Part shown: positions 22,611 through 32,669 of the stretch, piece by piece | Numbering within the stretch: position 1 is the stretch's first letter | Layout of the letters: every line of letters begins with the position of its first letter | NCBI GenBank assembly: GCA_037952775.1 | Contig: JBANAY010000003.1 | Location: 2,046,001-2,110,000, forward strand | Source of the DNA: Clonostachys chloroleuca | Lineage: Eukaryota; Ascomycota; Sordariomycetes; Hypocreales; Bionectriaceae | Reading direction: 5' to 3' | DNA: 64,000 nt | The notes under the pieces: model-generated | What the model saw: only the letters and a program-made list of their open reading frames with translations | Told to the model about the DNA's origin: nothing | Databases searched by the model: none | Program-made: the position numbers and the translations under genes

Positions 22611-25265
22611 ATGGAGCTCCTCAAATTGGTGCCGATCAACTTTGTCACTATACACTGTTCGTGCAGCCGACGCATTCCTTTCAGCCAACTGCGAGTTTGC
22701 TGACAATCCTAGATGCGTACATTCTCTTCATGGGACTGCTTTCCATTGCGGTCATGCTTCCTGCAGGCAATGTCAAAGCCATCGATGCTTACTTCTTCGG
22801 CGCCAGCGCCTCTACCGAATCCGGTCTAAACACGTTAGTCTTCGACATTACTAGCAGTGTTAGTTTTTAAGGTTAATTCTAAACTGATGGCTTCTCATAT
22901 TAGCGTTGATGTCAAGGATCTCATGCTCTACCAGCAGCTTTACATCTATTTCATTCCCATTGTCACAAACCTCGGCTTCATCAACGCTTTCCCTGTTCTT
23001 GTGCGTCTGATCTGGTTCCGCAAGCACCTTAAGAAAGTTGGTAGGTTCAAACTCGACTCCACCTCGCTCTTTGTCCGCTCTCATATTTCTTCCGTTTGCA
23101 TATGGAATGTTCAATAACCAACCCCCACTGCTAGCTCCCAAATTGCTCGAGCGTCGTCAGCGACGCAGTGAGTATCCAATGGGCATCGGCCACGCCAAGG
23201 TCCTCTCGCGAGACGAGCCAGACTCGGCCCAAGAGGAGACCCACAAAGGCAAAGAGCAGTGGGGTGAGGCATACCAACCCGGGACACGTGAAGCTTCTCT
23301 GGCCCTTGGAGCAGCTCACCCTCGGATTTTCATTGATGATTCAGCCAAGCCTCTGCGAGTTGAGACATCAGGGCATGCCCCTGGACTCCAAGAAGGTGAC
23401 CAAGGTAAGTTGCCACACTAAACTTAGCTATGGTCTTGAGATAGACTTCTTGAGAACCCCCTGTACCCACCCTCTTCCCTCTGGGCTATATGTGTTGCTC
23501 CCGATGCAGGCACCAGTCAATCCTTTTCAGAATTTTCATCTAACCTTGGCTCAGAAATCTCCGTTATTGGCGAAGGAGGCTCCGTGTATGATCTTCGCCG
23601 CCGCCGCACCAATGCCTCTCGCACTTCGCTATCGATGGAGAGTGTTTCTAACGTCGCGTATGTCGCCAAAACAATGTTGATCTTGGACCCTGGCTCCAGC
23701 GAACACCGCTCAGAGTCCAACCCGCCAGGTCCTCGAGCACAGTTTCAGGATGACAAGCTCCGCTTGTCTCGCCATGTTACCATCGGTCGCAACTCTGAGT
23801 TTGCCGGTCTAACTAAGAAGGATTGGGAGAGAATTGGAGGCCTAGAATATAGGAGCCTCAAGCTTCTTGTGAAGATTGTATTCTGTAAGTTGCGGAAATA
23901 TGTACAACCGGAGTTGTATTCCATATCACTAACGGACCCTTTTGCTTTTTCATTTGCCAGCCTATTTCTTCGGTTTGCACCTTCTTGGTGTCATCTTTCT
24001 TGTGGTCTGGATCCAGTACGCCAATCCCAAGTACAAAGAGTATCTCGCCGAAACTGGGCAGAATATGAATTGGTGGTAATTACCATTGGACAAAAGCGCC
24101 TCCTAATCTCTGTTCATTGACGCTTGCCATAGGGCCGTGTATTCTGCCCAGACCATGGTAGACAATCTGGGTTTCACTCTCACGCCAGACTCGATGATTT
24201 CGTTTCGTGATGCGATATGGCCGATGATCGCAATGAGTTTTCTGGCATTTTCTGGCAACACCCTCTATCCGGTCTTCCTACGTCTTCTTATCTGGACCAT
24301 CTCAAAGGTCGCACCTAAAGACGCATCGATCCAGGAGCCACTATCATACCTCTTGAATCACCCCCGTCGCTGCTATACATTGCTCTTTCCGAGTCGCCCA
24401 ACCTGGATCCTCTTCAGCATCATCTTTTGTCTCAACTTTGTAGACACACTTCTGATTATCGTCTTGGATCTTTACAATCCAGAAGTTGCCTCGTTGCCGG
24501 CTGGTCAGCGACTCTTTGCGGCAATCTTCCAGGCTGCTTCCTCGCGTCATACCGGCACTTCAACATTCAACCTTGCGAATGTCAACCCCGCCGTGCAGTT
24601 CAGTCTGATGGTTATGATGTACATTGCCATCTTCCCCATTGCCCTTGCGATTCGATCTTCCAATGTATACGAGGAGAAGTCCTTGGGTGTTTGGTCGCCC
24701 AAGGGCGAGTTGAACGAATCAAACGGCCGATCTTATATTAAGCGACACATCCAGAATCAGCTCAACTTTGACCTGTGGCATATCTTTTAGGAATTTTCTG
24801 CATCTGTATTGCGGAAGCAGAGAGAATCACAGACGTCGGCGAGCCTGTGAGTTCTTCCTCTTCATATTCCTCCCTCAAAGGGCTCGTTCTGACCACATAG
24901 ACTAACCGTCTCTAGTCGTTCACCGTCTGGAGCATATTTTTCGAAGTCACATCCGCTTAGCAAGTTGCCCCTCTTCTTCGTCCCCCCCCCCCCCCCAAAA
25001 CTCCCTCCAGTTTCCCCAACATCCTTCCCCCGATTAATATGCAAGTAGGCTAAGTGTGTGTAACAGCGGAAACGTGGGGTTGAGCCTCGGCCACCCAACC
25101 GTGATGACCTCCCTAAGCGGCATGTTCGGCACGTTCGGTAAGCTCGTAATTTGTGCCGTGATGATCCGCGGGCGTCACCGTGGTCTGCCATACACGCTCG
25201 ACCGCGCCATCATGCTCCCGGATGAGCAATTGCTTCATCTTCAACAAGAAGAGGAGAAGGCATGA
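22611..25265 (+). CDS. Trk-type potassium transporter, with one apparent frameshift
   Basis: Plasma-membrane K+ uptake protein of the Trk/HKT superfamily. Inferred exons: 22611-22656, 22713-22833, 22904-23040, 23135-23404, 23510-23884, 23961-24075, 24133-24846, 24916-24959, 25067-25265. All four selectivity-filter P-loops are visible: GASASTESGLNT, FSGNTLYP, SSRHTGTST and SAYGNVGLSLG. The hydrophilic linker between the first two repeats (exons 4-5) is short, giving about 673 residues. In exon 7 the frame breaks after DLWHIF at a four-T run (24785-24788); one extra T restores the expected F-L-G-I-F-C, and the exon sum (2021) is one short of a multiple of three. The intron at 24960-25066 has a GC donor (GCAAGT) and a 15-C run. 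It sits between two GNAT genes, near a Hal4-like kinase and an ENA ATPase. Confidence 0.87.
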
Positions 25266-26415
25266 GAACGCTGCATATGGCTTAACGACTTCGCTTCCCA
25301 CTACGGGATGGAGTAGTGGCTTGGACCATGGTAGGATCTGAAAGGTAGGTGACATAGAACCTAGCATTCTGGGTTGCGATAGCAAGACGGTTGAGATGGC
25401 AGGTAGGCTAGCTTGCCCCAGTGACTTGCTAGGGGGGAATCAACGAAATAAGTAGTAACTAAAGATATCGTTAATGCCTTAGTTAATTACCTCCTTCTAG
25501 CCTTCCATAACGCTTGACAATTATGCCACTAGAAAAGTATGTTCTAACTTAGGTTCAAACTAGAGACCTTTAGGATAGGCGGTAACTAAAGGTAAGGCAC
25601 CACTAATACCTTTGTAGTTCCCTCCAGTCTTCCATACGCTTGACCATTGCGCCACTGGGCTCTCTCTAATTTATAATGCTGTTTCCCTAGTGGCTAAGGC
25701 GATCTGCCTGGTTATTCGGTGGCCGGCCCGCAACCGCAGGGTGGTTTGACTCGGTGGAGCAAGGTCCTCGATTTTACTGATATGCCATCGAAGTACGTAA
25801 CAAGCACATCGAGTTCCGGGTCCAAGCCGTGGCGTAGTGGTTTAGCTCATAATACGGGATGGAAATTCAAGAGCAATGATTCACCAAAGTGGTGCTGAAT
25901 GCGCTACAGATTCGGCGGCTGCGGCTTGGCTTGCTGCCTAGACAAGAGAGAATTCGAGAGAATGTGCCGGATATCCGCATAAAACCGCAGGGATCTGCCG
26001 TCATTGACAACAGCGAGCTCTCGTTTCTGCTGCGGCATTAGGGCAGACCCCCGCAACTTGCTGCATGTTCCGCGTTGGAGGCCTACTGGGGTCAGTCCGG
26101 ATCTGCCATCACCGGCCCTTGGCATTTTTCTTTCTTACATGCACCTTCCACAACACCGCCACTTGTTTTCTGTGATTTTGTGTAATGGATATGTCGGTAG
26201 GCCTAAATGACGTGGCGGGCTGCCTCCCTTGGCCTCTTCTCTATCATGTTTTCGTAGATATATGACTCAACCAGCCGCAATATTGCATTCCCAATCCATT
26301 GCCCTTCCAAAACATCTGAGCGCGTGCACGAACTCTAGGGCAGACAAAGATACACGCCCACTTCACACCCGAGGATAAACAAGAGCCTAGCATTCTCAAA
26401 TCATATATACCAGAC
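25266..26415. other. Intergenic with diverged tandem duplicate and tRNA-like A-box motifs
   Basis: 1.15 kb without a gene. Two diverged copies of an approximately 95-base sequence occur at about 25450-25545 and 25568-25662; each has GTAACTAAAG, CCTCC..CTTCCATA and GCTTGACNATT..GCCACT. TGGCGCAATGG (25654-25644, minus) and TGGCGTAGTGG (25830-25840, plus) match the tRNA A-box consensus without a full tRNA fold. These may be remnants of tRNA-derived short elements. Confidence 0.4.
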
Positions 26416-27195
26416 ATGAGCAAAACACGCATCGCAACCCAGGACGACGTCCCAGCCATCGCCAGGCTTATCCAAGACTCGATCCAAAAGGATCGTCTTT
26501 GGTTGAGATTCTCCGCTTCAAAAAGCGTCCAAGATGAGGCCTACACCACTGAGATTGAGTCCCTCCTCGAGGAGCACCTGTACCCTTCCATGGAGGACTG
26601 GGTCGTCGAGGTAGTGGACCTTGGAGGAGAAGGCGAGCCGGAGATCGTGTCGGCTGCCATCTGGGACGTGAAAGGCGCCCAGGGGCCAGAGGTCGCAAGT
26701 GAGTATACAGCCACACAATTCCCAATATTCCTAAATTTCCCCTGAAGTTGTTTTCTTGGCAAAGAATAATCATACAAGGAAAACACAATAGAGCGCGAGC
26801 ATGAGACATATATACGGGACCATCGCCTCGTCAAGTATATCCAGATACTTCGCAGTGCCCAGGACAAGGCTTCGCCGCGGTACCCGCACAGCACGTGGCT
26901 GCAGCTGCTTGTCACACACCCGAACCACCAAGGTAGGGGCTACGCGAAGGATCTCGTCAACTCCCAGGTATCCCGGGTGAAGAAGGAGGGCGGCGTGCTC
27001 GCCGCCATCGGGGGGAGCAAAGCATATATATTCTTCAGTGGACGGGGATTCAGCGACTTGGGCCCCGTGGAGGGATCAGCAGGCGTGGCCCCGGACGCGG
27101 AGACGGAGACTATCAAGGCTCTGTCGCTGGTAATAAAAAAGGTCGACAAGGGAAAGGCATTTGTCGGCTCGGTAGTTGACTACGTATTTAGGTAG
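26416..27195 (+). CDS. GNAT-family N-acetyltransferase (copy 2)
   Basis: 228-residue paralogue of the protein encoded at 20279-21024. Exons are 26416-26698 and 26792-27195; the intron is phase 1 at the matching codon, and exon 2 is again exactly 404 bases, starting with the shared REHET segment. The acetyl-CoA loop is in LLVTHPNHQGRGYAKDLV, and YIFFSGRGFSDLG is the terminal motif. The N-terminus MSKTRIATQDDVPAIARLI matches its partner. The two copies have diverged considerably in the middle, so the duplication is not recent. Trk and a long intergenic region separate them. Substrate unknown. Confidence 0.85.
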
Positions 27196-27311
27196 CATGT
27201 GTAGGGACAGAGGGTTGAGCAACATTGAATAGCCTTGAATAGCATTTACAGATCATTCACATGTCTTTCTTTCCGATGGCAAGTCATAGTAATCACTAGA
27301 AAATGACGGTG

Positions 27312-27956
27312 TCATATCCATTGTATCTGCCGCACCAACATCTCGAAGATCTCCAATCGGTTTTTCATTTGCCAGGTGACAGCGAAATCCTTGTACTTCT
27401 CCAGGCCCCTCATGGGAAGATCGTTGTTTCGGCATGCTTTGATGAGCTGGCTTGCCAGAGACCCCATCATTGCCTTGGGCATTTTGTCACAACTCTTGTA
27501 TCCCTCTTGGTGCTCGTCAGTGTGCTGACTAGAACACTACAAGAGAACCATGTTTTTGCCATGCTGATTCCCTTGGTTGAGGAAGTCGTAACTCGCACCC
27601 AGGCAGAGATCAGAAAGCGGCGAAACGCCGTTGAAGAAGTCAGTTTTCCCGGGTTGGTAGTAAACCAGCAACTTCTCCGAGTTTGATGATTTGAGCCATC
27701 TTTTGTAAAGGTACTTTCCCCGTACTTCCTTATAGAGGCGACTTGCTTCAAATTTACTCACTCTCTCTTGGATATGGTCAATGTCCGGGATCACGAGACC
27801 AAGCTTTTCCCGCACTTCATCTGACAGCGCCGACTTCGAGTTCACATCATCATCTGAAGATGTATCGGAGTCCGTATCGGTTTCAGAGCCCGAGTCTGCA
27901 ACAGGGGCGGGTTCTGTGTCGCCCTGGCGCGGAAATGAGCAATTCGAGAAACTCAT
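27312..27956 (-). CDS. Unknown small acidic fungal protein
   Basis: I do not recognise this protein. The proposed model has exon 1 at 27956-27599 and exon 2 at 27505-27312 (183 residues). The donor is GTGCGAG and the acceptor ACCAAG, with a CTGAC branch site 12 bases upstream; the exon sum is a multiple of three. The N-terminus is an acidic, Ser/Asp-rich low-complexity stretch (SGSETDTDSDTSSDDD). The rest is basic, aromatic and probably helical (EVRGKYLYKRWLKSS; RGLEKYKDFAVTWQMKNR). No signal peptide or membrane span is seen. The splice model is uncertain. Exon 2 clearly continues in coding style after the stop that ends the unspliced exon-1 frame. It is convergent with the second GNAT gene, 116 bases away. 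Confidence 0.55.
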
Positions 27957-29355
27957 TTTGAAAGGTTGCAAAAGAGACGTCGGAAGATGATGATTGAAGA
28001 AGCGATTGAGAGGTACGCTAGGGGATGGTGTGAGGTGGAAAAGAGCCCGGATGGTCCAGGATGTTTATACTTTTCTCGGTGATATATGGAATTAGTCAAT
28101 CAGCCAACTCACTCTAGGTATGCCATGCCTTGTTCCATCAACTAAACCTTTTCTTGCGACCAGCTTTCGTAGACATAGGATATATCTTGTTCGCTAATGC
28201 CTTGAGACGACGATTCACTCATATCCCTTCGTTCGACATTGTTCACATATCCCCATGATCTTTTGTTTGTGCTTATGTACCAACTTGATCTGTAGACGTA
28301 CGTGGGAGAAAGAGAATAAAGTTCGACAGCAATGAAAGCTGCCAGGCCCCAAAACTCAAATCAATGAATACCTTGATCTGTAGACAACATTTCAAGTAAT
28401 AGCGCTAATGAAGAACTAAAACTCACTTCAAAACAACTCAACCACGTTCAACCACGCCACAGGTCTGCGTGATAAGTCGCAACATCATAGCAATCCGCGT
28501 TCTTTCCCTTAACAGCCATTTATCACTAGCAACCCAGTCACTACCACGAAGGAAAATAAATAGTTCAGGATATGATGTGTTCCTATTCTTCTATCTAGAA
28601 ATGTTCTGCGTTCTGTCAATAAAGAAGCGACAAAGAAGCCTCTTCTCAAAACACGTTCGCTATTTTCTCAATCAAACTTATGTGGCGAGTGCGTTGCCCA
28701 ATTCACTCTACTTTGTCAATGATAAAGTTTACCTGGTATACCTCAATTTTGTCATGATCAATTGGCGATCAAGTCATTCAAAAAAAAAAATCCAAAGCGG
28801 CATTGGAACACCAAGTTCACATATGCTAGTTTGGGGAGGGGGGGCGGAGGAATCGTCCAAACAGGACGATCTCGCGGTTGTCCTAGAATTGGATCAGCGG
28901 GACTACTTTGACATATGAACCCGGGTTACTTGCTTGGCAAAGGATTGTCTCTAACGAAGGTCTTGAGACAAGATCCGGGGGGTGCCGGTTGCCCTAGAAC
29001 TGGATCAGCGGGTAAAGCTTTCATATGTGGCGGGTTACTTGCTTGGCAGAAGGAGTTGTGCCCACTGGCGAGAGGGAATCGGGGGGATTTGCGACTCTCG
29101 GTCGCTCTAAAATTGGATCAGCGGGTAACACTTTCGTCACTCGGGCCGGGTTACTTGCTTGGCGGGTAAAGGTTCCCAAAGCGACCTCAAAGCCCACCAC
29201 ACCTGTTTGGTGATGATGGCTTTGTCGAGGGCGAGGGTGGCGACTCTCGGTCGCCCTAAAATAAGATCAGCGGGAAATCGATTGTCTCAAGGGGCCGGGG
29301 TACTTGCTTGGCACAGGTCCGTCTTGTTCAAGGCAAACGACACTCCAAGAGGAGC
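27957..29355. other. Intergenic between unknown gene and ENA gene: repeat array B
   Basis: 1.4 kb with no supported gene. 27957-28860 is moderately A+T-rich promoter-like sequence; the array at 28884-29313 follows and ends 43 bases before the ENA stop codon. Confidence 0.5.
28884..29313 (-). repeat. Repeat array B: four copies of the array A core in reverse orientation
   Basis: Cores lie at about 28884-28938, 28994-29047, 29107-29163 and 29255-29313. Reading the plus strand each has TGGATCAGCGGG, a variable 15-20 bases, then CCGGGTTACTTGCTTGG, the reverse complement of the array A core. Spacing is again 108-150 bases. The copies differ at scattered positions, so neither array is a fresh amplification. 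Spacers are unrelated to those of array A by eye. Confidence 0.8.
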
Positions 29356-32300
29356 CTATTTTTCTTTAGATGAGCTCTGAACTGCATCAGAGCCCAGGTA
29401 GTCGCCAAAAACGCGTTGTTCGATATCCATATCCTTCCACGATGCACCGTGGGCCTTGCGGTTTTGGCGGCGGAAGTAGATACGCTTACCCCATTTCCAG
29501 GCTTCGACACCCGCAAAGAAGATGCCAGCTGCTATGAAGACGATGCCCCATTCCCAGCTGATTTCTGAGTGTCTGAAGACGATTGTGTTGAGCTTGGGGA
29601 TATAGATTAGAGGGAAGAGAGTAAAGAAGCCGATCATGATGGCCCAGAACAAGAACTGGTTTCGCCAAACATCAATCATCCACTGGGTGAAGTACTTCTT
29701 AGAGCCTGGCTGCATTCGGAAGAAAGAGCGACGCATGTCGACCATTTCCCAAGCGAGAAACAACGCAAACCACGTCAAACACGCAAAGGTGGTTGATCGA
29801 GCACGATATACGGTGTCGCAGGAGCTATTGTAGTCCTGGTTGCAATTCTCACCTAGGTTGCCATCACCGAACCCGTAAACACGGAGAGTAAAGGCACCAA
29901 GACAAAGCGCAGTGATCCATAGGCCGTAAACAACCATATCAATCAAAAACTCGGCAGTGAAAACACCAGTTTTGAGGGACTGTGGCGGGCGACGCATGAT
30001 ATCGGGCACGGCGCGTTCAAATCCCAAGCCCATGTCAGGCATACCAGAGGTAGCCATGATGATCCAGATAATCTGGACAGGCGCAAGAGGGAAGACAGAG
30101 AGTCCGCGTCCATCCTTAAAGGCGAGACCGACGAGCAGTGTGCATGCCTGAGCAACGTTTTCGGCCAGAACGTGAAGGATGAACTTTTGGATGTTGTCAA
30201 AGATTCGACGACCTTCTTCAATGGCGGCGACAATAGACGCGAAATTGTCGTCTGTGAGAACAATATCAGAAGCATCCTGAAGGACCATTAGTTACCAAGT
30301 CACCAAGCTGGAGACGGGGATTGAAAGTTACCTTGGCTACATCAGATCCAGATTGGCCCATTGCGATGCCAACATCCGAGCGTCTTAGAGATGGAGAGTC
30401 ATTTACACCATCGCCAGTCTAATGAGGGTTAGTGGTGACCGAAAACACTTGGAAGATGGGAGCTCACCATGGCACAGAACCGCTTTCTACGATGAAGGGC
30501 CTCGATCATTCTGACCTTGGTTGACGGGGCACACCTAGCAATAACAAGAGGAAGGACCGGTAGCTCGTCGACCTGATCGTCTGTTAGGCTATCAAACGTC
30601 GTAGCTGTCATCACCATGGCTGCGGCAATATCACTAGCGACAGCTTCCATCCGGTGAGGCAGGATACCGACTTCGATAGCAATCGCCTTGGCTGTTTCGG
30701 GGTGATCGCCGGTAAGCATGTGGACAGAGATACCAGCCTCGTGACAGGAGCGAACGGCGGGTGCCGACTCGGGGCGAGGAGGGTCATAAAGTCCAATGAG
30801 GCCACGAAAAACCAAGTCCTTCTCAACAGTGGATCTGTCGACGTCGTCGCCTTTCTTCAGAGGGTACGTGTACACCTTGCTTGCTAACGCGAGAACGCGG
30901 AGACCAAGGCTAGCAAATTTCTCCATGTTGCGCAGGATCTCCTCGCGAAAGGGCTCGTCAATATCGACAAGGTCGGCGGAATCGTGCGGCGAATACTTGG
31001 CGCATGCTTGAATGACTCTCTCGACCGCACCCTTGGTGAAAGCAAAAAGCTCGCCGCTCCCGTTGTTCTTGACGACTACAGACATACGCTTCACATCAGA
31101 ATCAAAAGGCAGCTCTGCGACATCAGACCACTGTACGTTCTCGCCATGGGTGAGCGTCTGGCGATTCCAGCCAAAGCGTGAAGCAAACACCTGGATGGCA
31201 ATTTCGGTCGGGTCGCCTCTTGTCTCCCAATGGTCACCCTTCTTGGAAACGGTTGCGAGGTTAGCAAGCGAAGCAACCTGGAGAAAAGCAGTAAGGTCCT
31301 GGGCACTCTGGCTCATGAGGTCATCGGGCTGAGCAATGGTTCCACAGGCGTCCCCGCCCTTCTTGAAATCGATCCGGTTTGGAGCATCAGGATGAAAGCG
31401 GATATCTCCCGCTGTCGGGTCCATGGGGGAGGTCGAGTTCTCAACGGTGTATGTACCTTTTCCAGGAATCCAGGCACCACGAGCTACCATCTTGCCCTGT
31501 GTGAGGGTACCAGTCTTGTCGGAACAAATGTCGGTGACAGCGCCGAGAGCCTCGAGCGACTTTAGATTACGGACAATAACATGCCTCTTGACCATGCGCT
31601 TCGTCCCGGCGGCCATGGTGATGGTCAGAACAACCACCAGACTTGCAGGAATCATGGAGAGCCCCGTAGCGACAGCATAGATGACCACCTCTTGCCTGGA
31701 GTCGAACTTGTTGGCGCCCAGGCAGATAATGGCGCAGACAATAGCAATACCGAAGAGCAGCAAGGCGAGCTTGGAGAGTTTCTTTTGCAGGGGTGTGCCC
31801 ACGTTCACGCCGAGGAAGCGGCCGATAGCATCAGTCAGGGTCAGGGTGTATGCCTCGAGGTACCTGTGCGGCTTTGCGGTGCCGTCTGGCTTCCGCTTCA
31901 CGGGCCGAACCTTAGAATCCTTCTTGCGAAGTTCGGAGGCGATGGCGCCGATCTCAGTGTAGACGGCTGTCGCGAATACGATTCCCTTGGCGCGGCCCTT
32001 GGTAACAGTCGATGAGCTGTAGGCAACATTGAGGCGGTCGCCAGGGCCGGTCTTTTCATCGAAAACGGCATCCTCATTCTTGCGAACAGGCAGCGACTCT
32101 CCGGTCAAGAGAGCCTCGTCTGTCTCAAAATTGACTGCGTCAAAAAGGCGGATATCTGCAGGAACAGTGTCACCCGTTTTGAGCTCGATCAGGTCGCCGG
32201 GAACAACCTCGGCAGATGGGACAGTGGTCATGTCGCCGTCACGAACGACACGAGCAGTCGGGGAGCTAAGAGATCGAAGGGAGTCCATGGTCTTCTCGGC

Positions 32301-32669
32301 CGAGTACTCCTGGAAAAAGCCGACGATGATATTGAGGAGGATGACGGCGGCAACAACTCCACCTTCGATCCAAGATCGGATTCCGAAGCTGACTGCCATG
32401 GCCAGAATCAGCACCAGCGTCATCGCATTGGCAACTTGAGCAATGATGATCTGTAGGGGGGAGACGCTCTCGCCTTCTCCCAAATCATTGTTCCCAAACT
32501 CCGCATGACGAGACTTGGCCTCGGCGGGCGACAATCCAGAGACAGCATCAGACTTGAGCTCAGTGACCACTTGTTCCAGCGTAAGGCTATGTGCAGGGAG
32601 GGACATTGGGCGGTTGGATTGACCGCTGACATGCGCCTCGCCGGGCGTGTTGGTCTGCTTCTTGGCCAT
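29356..32669 (-). CDS. ENA-type Na+/K+-exporting P-type (IID) ATPase
   Basis: Plasma-membrane or endomembrane cation pump of 1069 residues that extrudes Na+ (and K+) at high salt or alkaline pH in fungi. Exons are 32669-30468, 30418-30332 and 30276-29356. Motifs: TGES (189-192, actuator), a membrane segment with SMIPASLV (about 338-345), the phosphorylation site DKTGT (384-388), [14 protein letters not shown], and [11 protein letters not shown] reconstituted across the first intron. Ten hydrophobic segments in the usual 2-2-6 arrangement are evident. ATG 32669 ([10 protein letters not shown]) was chosen over an upstream in-frame ATG at 32816, which would add 49 residues not typical of the family. 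Introns are 49 and 55 bases. Three GCCAAG (PacC consensus) hexamers lie upstream, consistent with pH control. Confidence 0.93.

Noticed and set aside
28469..28918. 149-residue plus-strand ORF beside repeat array B
   Set aside because: Opens without a good ATG, runs into the repeat array and contains no domain-like segment.
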